A stretch of DNA of 64,000 bases from contig DBBP01000019.1 in assembly GCA_002292285.1 (NCBI GenBank), positions 89,620 to 153,619 of the forward strand. Reading direction: 5' to 3'. Numbering within the stretch: position 1 is the stretch's first letter; each line of letters starts with the position of its first letter. Under the pieces are notes generated by a model that was given only the letters and a program-made list of their open reading frames with translations, was not told the DNA's origin and did not search any database. Below are positions 53,034-61,252 of this stretch, in pieces. The stretch is from Proteobacteria bacterium UBA981 (lineage in GTDB: Bacteria > Pseudomonadota > Gammaproteobacteria > Ga0077536). Position numbers and translations under genes: made by a program.

Positions 53034-53897
53034 GTGAGCGAGATCTGGACTCATCATCAGAAAACAGTCAACGGTTTTCGGATGCACTATGTCACCGCCG
53101 GCAGCGGCTATCCGTTAGTGTTGCTGCACGGTTGGCCACAAAGCTGGTACGAATGGCGCGGGATTATTCCGGCACTGGCTGAACACTTCACGATTATCGC
53201 GCCCGATCTGCGCGGCCTCGGCGATTCCGAGAAGCCCATGACCGGTTACGACAAGCGCACCATGGCGAGCGATGTGCGTGCACTGGTTGACCAGCTTGGT
53301 TATGCACAGGTCGGGGTGATCGGGCACGATTGGGGTGGCGCAGTTGCGTTCTATTTCGCCTACGACAATCGCGAAATGGTCGAGCGCATGCTGATTCTCG
53401 ACATGATTCCGGGTCTTATTCGCGCCGGCGAATCGTTTCCGCTGGAGCTGGCGTTAAAAATCAATCACGTCTTTTTCCATGGCGGGAATCCCGATTGGGC
53501 TGCCATGCTGGTGAGTCAGAACGTCGATGCCTACTTAAGACGTTTCCTCACGACCCCCGATTTCAATTACAGCCCGGCCGTATTCTCAGAGCAGGACATC
53601 GCCGAGTACGTGCGCGTCAATTCTATTCCTGGCTCACTGCGCGCCGGCTTTCAGTGGTATGCGGCCGGATTGCGCGAAGATACTGTGAACCTTGCCGAGG
53701 CGACGGACAAACTGACGATTCCCGTGCTGGCCTATGGCGGGGAGGCTTTTCTCGGTGATATTCGCCCGTATTGGGAGACTGTCGCCGAGGACGTGGCGGG
53801 CGGTTCTGTACCGGAGTGCGGGCACTTCATCCCCGAAGAGCAGCCACAGTTCGTGATTGACGTGGCCGAAGCGTTTTTTGCACCGCTCGGCGTCTGA
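53034..53897 (+). CDS. Epoxide-hydrolase-like alpha/beta hydrolase
   Basis: A 287-residue alpha/beta-hydrolase of the soluble epoxide hydrolase/fluoroacetate dehalogenase branch. HGWPQSWYEWRGIIPAL holds the oxyanion HGxP, DLRGLGDSEKP follows, and GHDWGGAVAFYFAYDN supplies the nucleophilic Asp. The cap region and C-terminal PECGHFIPEEQPQFV with catalytic His complete the triad. A GTG start at 53034 after GAGGAGAGG is chosen; a longer frame from 52968 is not supported. Asp as nucleophile rather than Ser means ester hydrolysis is unlikely. It is the second epoxide hydrolase-type gene in the window and is followed 68 bp later by a PhyH gene. Confidence 0.9.
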   Translation: MSEIWTHHQKTVNGFRMHYVTAGSGYPLVLLHGWPQSWYEWRGIIPALAEHFTIIAPDLRGLGDSEKPMTGYDKRTMASDVRALVDQLGYAQVGVIGHDWGGAVAFYFAYDNREMVERMLILDMIPGLIRAGESFPLELALKINHVFFHGGNPDWAAMLVSQNVDAYLRRFLTTPDFNYSPAVFSEQDIAEYVRVNSIPGSLRAGFQWYAAGLREDTVNLAEATDKLTIPVLAYGGEAFLGDIRPYWETVAEDVAGGSVPECGHFIPEEQPQFVIDVAEAFFAPLGV

Positions 53898-53965
53898 GCG
53901 CCGCCACTTACCATGCCGGTGGAATCACGCCCTCGCAACTTGTCCACGCCGCCAGGAGCTTTCTC

Positions 53966-54814
53966 ATGAGTCATTCTGAACACACGCTAGCGGATGATTA
54001 CGCGCGTGATGGTTTCGTGTTTCCCATTGATGCGATTGATAGCGAACAAGCGCGAGCGGTATTCGCTGACCTGGAGGCGGCTGAAACCGAACTGGCGGGT
54101 GACCCAGAAAGAATTGCGTTGCTGCATGCCTACCCGGACCGGCTGCTGCCGTCGTTCGACGCCCTCATCCGTAACCCATGTCTGGTCGCCGCCGCGGCCG
54201 AAATTCTCGGCCCGGATTTACTGGTCTGGAGCGCCGGATTATTCAGCAAAGACGGCAACACGCCAAAGGTGGTGTCCTGGCACCAGGACCTGACCTATTG
54301 GGGGCTCGATGATGACCAGGAGCTCACCGCCTGGGTAGCTTTGTCACCCTCGACCCTGGAAAGTGGTTGTATGCGTTTCGTGCCCGCTAGTCATGCCCGC
54401 CAACTGGTCGCGCATGTCGACACTTTTGATGAAAACAATTTGCTCACCCGCGGTCAGGAAATCGCCGAGGATATTAACGAGCGAGACAGCGTGCCGGTCA
54501 TACTGGACAGCGGGCAGGCGTCCCTGCACCACGGTCATCTCTTCCATTCCTCTGGCCCCAATCGCAGCAACTACCGACGCATCGGTTCGGCGATTCGCTA
54601 CATTAAGCCATCGATGAAACAGCGTAGTGGTGATCGCTCGCTGGTGGCGCTGGTGAGTGGCGAAGATCGATTTGGGCATTTCACCATTGCTGCGCCGCCG
54701 CGCAAGCGTCTTGATCCGGACGATTTTGAGCGCTGCCGGGAGGATTCCCTGATCAAGCGTCGAGTACTTTACGAGGGTGCAGACATAAAGAAGGGCAATC
54801 GCTATGCAAGCTGA
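53966..54814 (+). CDS. Phytanoyl-CoA dioxygenase (PhyH)-family protein
   Basis: A 282-residue non-heme Fe(II)/2-oxoglutarate oxygenase. Iron ligands appear as His and Asp in WHQDLTYWG and a distal His in LHHGHLFHSSGPNRS. The Arg in NYRRIGSAIRYI is a candidate for binding 2-oxoglutarate. GCMRFVPASHA is also family-typical. Relatives hydroxylate branched acyl-CoAs, ectoine, or natural-product intermediates; the substrate here is not known. Alpha-hydroxylation of a branched acid would fit the acyl-CoA genes around it (inference). It starts with ATG after an AGGAG site and is followed 30 bp later by an NTF2-like gene. Confidence 0.9.
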   Translation: MSHSEHTLADDYARDGFVFPIDAIDSEQARAVFADLEAAETELAGDPERIALLHAYPDRLLPSFDALIRNPCLVAAAAEILGPDLLVWSAGLFSKDGNTPKVVSWHQDLTYWGLDDDQELTAWVALSPSTLESGCMRFVPASHARQLVAHVDTFDENNLLTRGQEIAEDINERDSVPVILDSGQASLHHGHLFHSSGPNRSNYRRIGSAIRYIKPSMKQRSGDRSLVALVSGEDRFGHFTIAAPPRKRLDPDDFERCREDSLIKRRVLYEGADIKKGNRYAS

Positions 54815-54844
54815 AAGCGGCGCAACCTTCAGCGCTAACCGCTC

Positions 54845-55276
54845 ATGACCAATGCAGAACTGGTGCGCGCAGCCTGCCAAGTCGTCTGGACCAACGGTGA
54901 GGTCGATCGCGCGGGAGAATTCTACGCCGAAGACTTTCACGCTAACTATCCGATGACGGACTGGGGCAGCGGCCTTGCGGGTGTGCGGCAATTAGCTACC
55001 AGCGTTCGCGTTGGCTTCCCGGACTATCGTGAGCGAATCGATGAGTTGATTGATGCCGGCGACAACATCATCGTGCGTTTGACTATCAAGGGGACGCATA
55101 CCGGTCCGCTGCCAGGACTCGCCGCGACGGGCAAGACGGTTGAGTTTAACGATGTGACGATTTGCCGGGTTGAGAACGGCAAGATTGTCGAGCAACGCGG
55201 CCTTACCGATTACCTCTCGCTCTACATGCAACTCGGCTTGGTTGAGCTACCGGCTGCCCAGGCTAAATCTGAGTAA
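54845..55276 (+). CDS. SnoaL-like ester-cyclase family protein
   Basis: A 143-residue cone-fold protein of the SnoaL-like polyketide-cyclase family. Diagnostic text: MTNAELVRAACQVVWTNGEVDRA, then YAEDFHANYPMTDW, SVRVGFPDYRERIDELIDAGDNIIVRLTIKGTHTG and KTVEFNDVTICRVENGKIVEQRG. The pattern FPDxxxxIDELIxAGDxVxVRxxxxGTHxG is common to this branch, often annotated ester cyclase although real activities are mostly untested. It is co-directional with the PhyH gene and with the SRPBCC gene, forming a possible three- or four-gene unit. Confidence 0.88.
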   Translation: MTNAELVRAACQVVWTNGEVDRAGEFYAEDFHANYPMTDWGSGLAGVRQLATSVRVGFPDYRERIDELIDAGDNIIVRLTIKGTHTGPLPGLAATGKTVEFNDVTICRVENGKIVEQRGLTDYLSLYMQLGLVELPAAQAKSE

Positions 55277-55299
55277 CGTAGCGTCAAGTGGTTCGAAAC

Positions 55300-55752
55300 A
55301 TGATCGCTTTTTCAGTGGAGTTCGAATCCAGCCGCCCCGCGAAGGCGTTGTGTGACGCCATCTTCGACGTCACGCAGTGGTCGACATTTGAAGGTTACGG
55401 GCCGCTGCCGGGGATTGCGGAAGCAGAGATTATTCAGGCTGGCGTGACGCAAGTCGGAACGAAATTCCGGGTTAAAAATCGCGACGGCTCGCATCACGAG
55501 GAAACCGTTATTGATTTCGTCGCAGGACATGCGATCACGCTGCGCATGGATAACTTTTCAGTGCCTGTTCGCCATATTGCTTCCCACTTTATTGAGCGCT
55601 GGGCATTCGAGGCACGTGGCAACATGACCAGTGTTACGAGGACTTTCGAACTCCATCCTCGAAACCTTTTCGGATCGGTCGTGCTGCGAATAGTCGCGAT
55701 TTTTTTGCGACGTGCAGTCGAGAATCATTCACGTCGGCTAGCACGCGAGTAA
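55300..55752 (+). CDS. SRPBCC (START-like) family protein
   Basis: A 150-residue helix-grip-fold protein: IAFSVEFESSRPAKALCDAIFDVTQWSTFEGYGPLPGI, then TKFRVKNRDGSHHEETVIDFVAGHAITLRMDN and ERWAFEARGNMTSVTRTFELHP. This is the polyketide cyclase/dehydrase-like ligand-binding fold. It may bind a hydrophobic ligand; no catalysis can be inferred. The start is uncertain: GTG at 55288 and ATG at 55300 both lack a convincing ribosome site. It probably follows the NTF2-like gene on one transcript (23-bp gap). Confidence 0.75.
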   Translation: MIAFSVEFESSRPAKALCDAIFDVTQWSTFEGYGPLPGIAEAEIIQAGVTQVGTKFRVKNRDGSHHEETVIDFVAGHAITLRMDNFSVPVRHIASHFIERWAFEARGNMTSVTRTFELHPRNLFGSVVLRIVAIFLRRAVENHSRRLARE

Positions 55753-55843
55753 GTTCGCCGCCACGGGCCGAACGTGCTGCGCTGTGCAACCGTTCAGTTG
55801 AGGGTTGTTCGGCCACGACTATGCGTGGCCCTTCTTCGTACGC

Positions 55844-56821
55844 CTAAGGCGTCATGACGACCTTGCCGATCACGCCGCGCCCGGATACTTTCCGCAACGC
55901 TTCGACGCATTCGCTGAGCGGGTAGGCCGTGTCTATCATTGGCCTGACTTTACCGGCCTCAATCCAGTCAAACAGTTCACGCATGTTTGCAGCATTGGCC
56001 TCAGGTTCTTCACGCGTAAAGCGGCCCCAGAACACACCTACCACCGAGTAACCTTTAACCAGCGTCAGATTGACTGGTAGTTGAGGGATACGACCGGACG
56101 CGAATCCAATCACCAGAAGACGCCCGTTCCATGCCATCGCGCGCGAGCAGGCGTCAAAGGCGTCGCCGCCAACTGCGTCGTATACGACGTCCGCGCCCCG
56201 TCCCCCGGTTAAAGTCTTGATTGCCTCGCGCAAATCGTCCTGCGTGTAATCGACACATTCATCAGCACCCTGTTCACGCGCGAAGGCCATTTTATCGGGA
56301 CTCGAACACACTGCGATAACGCGCGCACCAATCGCTTTGCCGATTTGGACGGCGGCGGTGCCCGTGCCTCCGGCAGCACCGAGTACGACCAGTGTTTCGC
56401 CGGCTTTGAGCTGGCCGCGCTGGCGCAAACTGTGGTGCGCGGTACCGGTCGCGGCGAGCAGGCCCGCGCCCTCTTCGAATGACATGAAGCCCGGCAGCGG
56501 CGCTGCAATGTCAGCGTTGATCACCATGCGCTCTGCGAAGGCGCCAAAGTCTTCGTTGAAGCCCAGCGCGCGATCGCCGACCTGGAATTGGTTCACGCCC
56601 TCGCCAATTGCAATCACTTCCCCGGCAGCTTCCGTACCCGGAATAAAAGGAAATGGCGGGCGCACCTGATAGCGGCCTTCTATCACCAGCGAGTCGGCGA
56701 AATTCACGCTGATTGCACGGCTTTCGATGACGATTTCGCCGGGGCCCGGGACAGGATCGGGAACGTCACGAAATTGCAGGGTATCGATAGGGCCGAAGGC
56801 GTCACAGACTTGTGCTTTCAC
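55844..56821 (-). CDS. NADPH:quinone oxidoreductase-type MDR enzyme
   Basis: A 325-residue zinc-free medium-chain dehydrogenase. The N-terminal catalytic domain has MKAQVCDAFGPIDTLQFRDVP, ENPGP-like region SVNFADSLVIEGRYQVRPPFPFIPGTEAAGEVI, and the NADP fold is VVLGAAGGTGTAAVQIGKAIGARVIAVCSS. The active-site zinc ligands of alcohol dehydrogenases are missing. The closest known activity is enoyl/quinone reduction using NADPH. It is divergent from none directly and followed by an LLM gene transcribed toward it in the same direction 67 bp upstream. Substrate unknown. Confidence 0.92.
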   Translation of the reverse strand: MKAQVCDAFGPIDTLQFRDVPDPVPGPGEIVIESRAISVNFADSLVIEGRYQVRPPFPFIPGTEAAGEVIAIGEGVNQFQVGDRALGFNEDFGAFAERMVINADIAAPLPGFMSFEEGAGLLAATGTAHHSLRQRGQLKAGETLVVLGAAGGTGTAAVQIGKAIGARVIAVCSSPDKMAFAREQGADECVDYTQDDLREAIKTLTGGRGADVVYDAVGGDAFDACSRAMAWNGRLLVIGFASGRIPQLPVNLTLVKGYSVVGVFWGRFTREEPEANAANMRELFDWIEAGKVRPMIDTAYPLSECVEALRKVSGRGVIGKVVMTP

Positions 56822-56888
56822 AGCGTGAATTCCTGATGGTTAAACAAGGGGAAGAAAATGGCTCGCCACGAAATCGCTGGCAGCGAGA

Positions 56889-57767
56889 CTAGCCGACCTG
56901 GCGCGCATAATCGTCGAGGGCCTTGAGTACGCCACGCTCATCGGCGACTGGCAGGCGCAGGATGATGCGCTGCGCACCCGAGTCCCGAGCTTTGCTTAAG
57001 GCCTCATCCGATTGCATCTCATCGGCGAGAAAAAACAACGACACTTCCAGCGCGTTCGGATCGCGACCAAGTTCGGTCATCTGAGCATGAATGTCGGCAA
57101 TGCTGCGCCGTGTTTCGTCGACATCGAAGGTCAACGGTAACCAGCCATCGCCATGTCGGGCGACTTGCTTGCGCCCGAACGGTGTATCCATCGTCCCGAG
57201 CACGACCGGTGGGCCGCCAGCCTGGACGGGTTTCGGGTACTGCCAGCATTCATCAATTTCGACAAACTCGCCGGAGAACGAGGCCTTCTCCTCACGCCAC
57301 AACACGCGCAGTGCGGCGAGGCGCTCGCGCGCTTCGCGCCATCGAGTCGAGAACTTGACGCCATGGTTACCCATCTCGCGGACATTCCAGCCAGCGCCGA
57401 TCCCGAACGTAAATCGGCCGTCACTGAGGTGATCGATGGTCGCGATATGTTTGGCGAGATTGATCGGGTGATGTTGGTTGATGAGACACACACACGTTGC
57501 CAGCCGAATACGTTTTGTCACTGCCGCGGCTGCTGCCAGGGCTGTAAACGGATCAGACAGGTGGCGATACTCCTTCGGCAGAAAAAAATCTGCCGCACTC
57601 ATCGGCATACCGGTGTCCGGATCCGCTTGTTCGTCGCCGCGCGGCACTGGGATGTGTGTATGTTCTGGCACCCACAGTGATTCAAAACCACGCTCTTCAG
57701 CCGCTAGCGCCAGCTTGTCCGTGCGCATCATGTATTCGGTATTGAAAGAAAAAACGCCGATATGCAT
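56889..57767 (-). CDS. Luciferase-like (LLM) flavin-dependent oxidoreductase
   Basis: A 292-residue luciferase-superfamily enzyme. Features: MHIGVFSFNTEYMMRTDKLALAAEERG, then FESLWVPEHTHIP, a RIRLATCVCLINQHHPINLAKHIATIDHLS segment, DGRFTFGIGAGWNVREMGNHGV and PPVVLGTMDTPFGRKQVA. It matches the Rv2161c-like sub-family often annotated as F420-dependent. The start at 57767 follows AGAGG and removes an Arg-rich 27-residue extension. It lies upstream of the MDR gene in the same direction and is likely co-transcribed. The cofactor (FMN or F420) is not readable. Confidence 0.88.
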   Translation of the reverse strand: MHIGVFSFNTEYMMRTDKLALAAEERGFESLWVPEHTHIPVPRGDEQADPDTGMPMSAADFFLPKEYRHLSDPFTALAAAAAVTKRIRLATCVCLINQHHPINLAKHIATIDHLSDGRFTFGIGAGWNVREMGNHGVKFSTRWREARERLAALRVLWREEKASFSGEFVEIDECWQYPKPVQAGGPPVVLGTMDTPFGRKQVARHGDGWLPLTFDVDETRRSIADIHAQMTELGRDPNALEVSLFFLADEMQSDEALSKARDSGAQRIILRLPVADERGVLKALDDYARQVG

Positions 57768-57928
57768 GGCTTGCCTCTTCTGCGAGCGCCGCCTTAGGCG
57801 CGCCCGTTGTTCAATTGATACTCGGGATAGCTTACTGAATTCCCGCACGGGCGGGGGATTTTATGTAGCCGGGAAATTCTCGTTCAGCGCGGTGTAACGG
57901 GCGACGTCTCAAATCTGCGCCGGGCAAA

Positions 57929-58426
57929 CTATTGCGGCGGATGCGCGCTCGCTTCGTCGGCGACCATCAGCACCCAATCCACCAGTTTCCCGGCAGCGAC
58001 GGCGGTGCTAAGCGCGTGGTCGTCCTCGATCTCAAGCAAGCGTGCGGATGAATTCACAGCCGCAACCTTGCGACTGTCCGCGACTGCAACCACGTCATCA
58101 CCGGTAGCATGAACCAGTAGTACCGTCGCCTCGCCAGGGACGGTGGGTTCAAGTCCATAGTGGATGCCAGCCTGCGCCAATAAGAGCGTCGGGCCGCACC
58201 AGAATCCGCGCTGCAACAACGCTAAAGCTACTGCACCGCCAAACGAAGACCCGATCAAAACATCCGGTCGCCGCTCTCGCAGCCGTTCAGCATGCAGGGC
58301 GACACAGCTCTCGAAATCGCTGGTATCCATCGCTGGCGTTTCAGCATCGAAATGCTCTGCTAACACGAGAGCTTTGCGGCTGGTCGGGCTACTTTCCAGA
58401 CCGTGGATGAAATGGACTTTTAGCAT
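57929..58426 (-). CDS. Small alpha/beta-fold hydrolase
   Basis: A 165-residue compact hydrolase. The nucleophile elbow is LIGSSFGGAVALAL with Ser, the acid is in ATGDDVVAVADS, and the His is in EIEDDHALS, giving a full triad. The start LKVHFIHGLESSPTSRKALVLAEHFDAET resembles YqiA/RutD-size esterases and similar short family members. Such proteins hydrolyse small esters or thioesters; the substrate is unknown. It ends 161 bp before the LLM gene start on the same strand. A long hairpin lies upstream of it. Confidence 0.85.
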   Translation of the reverse strand: MLKVHFIHGLESSPTSRKALVLAEHFDAETPAMDTSDFESCVALHAERLRERRPDVLIGSSFGGAVALALLQRGFWCGPTLLLAQAGIHYGLEPTVPGEATVLLVHATGDDVVAVADSRKVAAVNSSARLLEIEDDHALSTAVAAGKLVDWVLMVADEASAHPPQ

Positions 58427-58528
58427 AAGTGGAGGTTTCCGACATTAGCGTGATATCAGGTGGCTGGAATTGTTTGTCTCACGCAGTGCTGATTGAACCC
58501 GCTCCGCTATTGCGGCGCGTTACCTCCA

Positions 58529-58610
58529 GCTAATTCGAGGACAGTGACCTATTTGTTGAAACTGACAGCGTCATGAGAATTGACAAACAGGTCACTGTCC
58601 TCGAATTAGC
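58529..58610. repeat. Long near-perfect inverted repeat (REP/MITE-like)
   Basis: The left arm starts GCTAATTCGAGGACAGTGAC (58529) and the right arm ends with its complement at 58610. At least 22 bp pair perfectly and about 30 bp with one mismatch and one gap, around a 20-nt centre containing ACTGACAGCGTCATGAG. The AATTCGAGGACAGTGACCT core resembles repeats mobilised by RAYT (IS200-like Y1) transposases, from memory. It lies between two minus-strand genes. No transposase gene is near. It would fold into a very stable hairpin. Confidence 0.85.
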
Positions 58611-58639
58611 CCGCGATAAATTTCCACTAACGGGCAGCG

Positions 58640-59455
58640 TCACAAAGCATGTTTAAACGCATCGCTGATTCGATCAGCGCGGCGTTGGAAATAGGTTGCG
58701 GCTTCCTGATGCGTATGGATGTACAAGTCGTTGCGGCGCATCGCATCCAGCACCAGCGCGGCCACCGGTGCGGTATCGATCAGGCGCCCGTCCAGGGCCT
58801 CGAGTTCTTCCGCCGTATACGTTCTGTTCGCTGCCGATCCGCCGAGTTCATCGGGGCGATTACGAGCACTTAAATCAATATTGCTCTGCACCCGCATTGG
58901 GCACAGCACCGATACCCCGATGTTGTGTTCGCGGACGTCTTTGCGCAGCGATTCGGCCATCGCGACCACGGCAGCCTTAGACACGTTGTAGGCGCCCAAT
59001 TCACGATTCGCAACGAGTCCCGCGAAGCTTGCCGTGAACAGGACATGTCCGCCGCGGCCTTGCTCGATCATGCGCGGAACGAAAACTTCTATGCCGTGGA
59101 TGGGGCCCCAGACGTTGACGTTCATGGTCCATGCCCAATCTTGCTGGGTCATGTCTTGAATCGCCCCGAACACCGCGACGCCGGCGTTGTTGAACACGAT
59201 ATCGACGCCACCACCCACATCGAAAGCATGATCAGCCAGCGCGACGATGTCTTCGCGCGAACTAACGTCGGTGCGCATTCCCGTTACCGCCACTCCCGCT
59301 TCTTCGAAAGAAGCGACTGCATCGTCCAATGCCGCCTGCTCGATATCTGCCAGCACGAGGCGCGCACCTTCGGCTGCCAACGCCTCAGCGACCGCAAGAC
59401 CAATACCACTGGCGCCGCCGGTGATGACAGCTACTTTGTCGAGAAAGTTATCCAT
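58640..59455 (-). CDS. Short-chain dehydrogenase/reductase
   Basis: A 271-residue classical SDR. The cofactor motif is AVITGGASGIGLAVAEALAAEGARL, with Asp in VLADIEQ indicating NAD over NADP. DIVFNNAGVAVFGAIQDM gives the NNAG motif, and the triad appears as Ser in LFTASFAGLVAN, Tyr and Lys in AYNVSKAAVVAMAESL. The C-terminal part (LDGRLIDTAPVAALVLDAM) is typical of SDRs that act on bulky lipids or sterols. It probably oxidises an alcohol from local pathways. It is followed 30 bp later by the long hairpin, and is 44 bp downstream of the dienelactone hydrolase gene in one unit. Confidence 0.94.
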   Translation of the reverse strand: MDNFLDKVAVITGGASGIGLAVAEALAAEGARLVLADIEQAALDDAVASFEEAGVAVTGMRTDVSSREDIVALADHAFDVGGGVDIVFNNAGVAVFGAIQDMTQQDWAWTMNVNVWGPIHGIEVFVPRMIEQGRGGHVLFTASFAGLVANRELGAYNVSKAAVVAMAESLRKDVREHNIGVSVLCPMRVQSNIDLSARNRPDELGGSAANRTYTAEELEALDGRLIDTAPVAALVLDAMRRNDLYIHTHQEAATYFQRRADRISDAFKHAL

Positions 59456-59499
59456 GACTTTATTCCTTCTTCGTTCACTGTCGGTGTGTAAAAATTCTG

Positions 59500-60231
59500 T
59501 TAAGCGCGCAAATTTCGCGCAAACAAGTCAAACAAGCGTGCCCAATGGCGTTCTGCACTCGGCTTGTCGTAGACGCGCTCACGCAAGGGGAATGCAAAAC
59601 CGTGCTGGGCACCGGGGTACCACTCGATGCGGTGATTGATGTTGTGGGCTTCAAGCTGCTCCTGCAGGGTATGGATTTGATCGGCCGACGCGTATTCGTC
59701 GATCTCCGCGCAAGCGAAGTAAATCTCGCCCACGATATCTTTGACCAACCGATGCGGCGAATCATCTTTTTCAGTCACGAGCAAAGCGCCGTAAATCGAC
59801 GCCGCGCATTGCAGGCGCTGCGGATAACTCGCCAACGCGGTGGTCACGAACGGACCGCTCATGCAATAACCGACCGCGCCGATACGCGCGGCGTTGGCGT
59901 CGCATTGCGTATCGACAAAATCGATCATCGCCTGAGTGTCTTTCACCACCATTTGATTACTGAGGTGGCCCATCATTTCGAAAATACGCGCGATTCCGGT
60001 GTCGTCGAGCGCGGCGGAGAATTCGCGCACTTTGCGGTAGTACAGATTCGGCAATACGACGTAATAACCAACACTCGCGATGCGGCGCGCCATATCGTGC
60101 AGTTCCTCGCGCTTGCCGGGTGCATCCATGTAGAAGAACACGACCGGGAAGGGCCCGCCTTCGTCCGGACGCGTGATGAAGGTGTTCATGCTGCCGGCGG
60201 CGGTATCGATATCGAGATGCTGCTCTTTCAT
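59500..60231 (-). CDS. Dienelactone hydrolase-family protein
   Basis: A 243-residue alpha/beta hydrolase of the DLH family. The catalytic Cys is in IGAVGYCMSGPFVTTALAS, the Asp follows near CAEIDEYASADQ, and His is in YPGAQHGFAFPLRER. DLH hydrolyses dienelactone in chlorocatechol breakdown, but this family is broad and the same fold acts on other lactones and thioesters. No catechol-cleaving enzyme is in the window. The start MKEQHLDIDTAAGSMNTFITRP is typical. It precedes the SDR gene by 44 bp and is divergent from the enoyl-CoA hydratase at 60419. Confidence 0.92.
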   Translation of the reverse strand: MKEQHLDIDTAAGSMNTFITRPDEGGPFPVVFFYMDAPGKREELHDMARRIASVGYYVVLPNLYYRKVREFSAALDDTGIARIFEMMGHLSNQMVVKDTQAMIDFVDTQCDANAARIGAVGYCMSGPFVTTALASYPQRLQCAASIYGALLVTEKDDSPHRLVKDIVGEIYFACAEIDEYASADQIHTLQEQLEAHNINHRIEWYPGAQHGFAFPLRERVYDKPSAERHWARLFDLFARNLRA

Positions 60232-60418
60232 ACTGCGTTTGCTTGCGTGTTGGTGCTATCCAGAGCCTGCCTTATACGGGGGGCAATTGACAACCGGTCG
60301 GCGGTGGACTGGTCGACGTCGATCTGCAGATCAATTACATTTCACGCCGAGCCGCGGCGCCACTATCGGCGTGTGCGAAACACCCACGACTAAGCCTTAA
60401 GGATCCAGCCACTTAACG

Positions 60419-61252
60419 ATGAGCCAGGACACGTCACCACCTCATTTGATTGTTGAAAAACGCGATGGCATTGCTTATGTCACGATGAACCGGCCGGAGA
60501 AGCGCAACGCATTCTCGCCCGAAATGCTCATCCGTCTGTGCGACGCCTGGGAAGATATCAAGAACGATCCACAGACCCGCGTGGTCCTGCTCACGGGCAC
60601 TGGCAAGGCCTTTTCTTCCGGCGGTGACATGGGCTCAACGATTCCGCTGATGATGCGCACCCGGGCGCCGGTCGGTGAGTGGGAGGAGCGCTTTTCCGCC
60701 GACCGCAAGCAACTTGGGGCGGCCATTCTGCGCGAGACTAGTTTCTTCAAACCGATCGTGGTGGCTATTAATGGTCACGCCCATGCGGGCGGCGCCGAGT
60801 TCTTGTTGAGTACCGACATTCGCATTATGTCGAGCGATGCGACTATCGCGTTGACTGAAGTTCGCCGCGGGCTGATCGCGGCCGGTGGCTCGCTGGCACG
60901 CCTCACGCGCCAGATTGGCTGGGCGCATGCGATGGAACTGGCCTTGTGTGGTGAGCCTATTGGTGCCCAGCAGGCGCTTGAGATGGGGTTGGTTAATCGC
61001 GTTGTGGCCGCCGACGATGTGTTTTCGACAGCCGAGGCCTTCGCACGGCGTATATGTCTCGGCGCACCCATCGCATTAATGAAATCCAAAGAAGCGCTGG
61101 TACGCGGTAGTGGTCGACCGCTTGAAGACGCGTTCGCAATCGAAACGCAATGCACCAAGGACAATGCACGCACTGATGACGCCAAGGAAGGTCCGCGCGC
61201 GTTTATGGAAAAGAGACCGCCGGTGTTTACCGGACGGTTGCCGGACGCATGA
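60419..61252 (+). CDS. Enoyl-CoA hydratase
   Basis: A 277-residue crotonase-fold enzyme with both catalytic acids: Glu in ALTEVRRGLIAAGG and Glu in AMELALCGEPIG. The entry motif YVTMNRPEKRNAFSPEMLI, the oxyanion segment GKAFSSGGDMG and NGHAHAGGAEFLLSTDI are intact. It has a C-terminal EKRPPVFTG tail typical of hydratases. Its TGA overlaps the next ATG by 4 bases (ATGA), so it is translationally coupled to a CoA-transferase. The trio hydratase-CaiB-CaiB probably handles one acid or its CoA ester. Confidence 0.94.
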   Translation: MSQDTSPPHLIVEKRDGIAYVTMNRPEKRNAFSPEMLIRLCDAWEDIKNDPQTRVVLLTGTGKAFSSGGDMGSTIPLMMRTRAPVGEWEERFSADRKQLGAAILRETSFFKPIVVAINGHAHAGGAEFLLSTDIRIMSSDATIALTEVRRGLIAAGGSLARLTRQIGWAHAMELALCGEPIGAQQALEMGLVNRVVAADDVFSTAEAFARRICLGAPIALMKSKEALVRGSGRPLEDAFAIETQCTKDNARTDDAKEGPRAFMEKRPPVFTGRLPDA

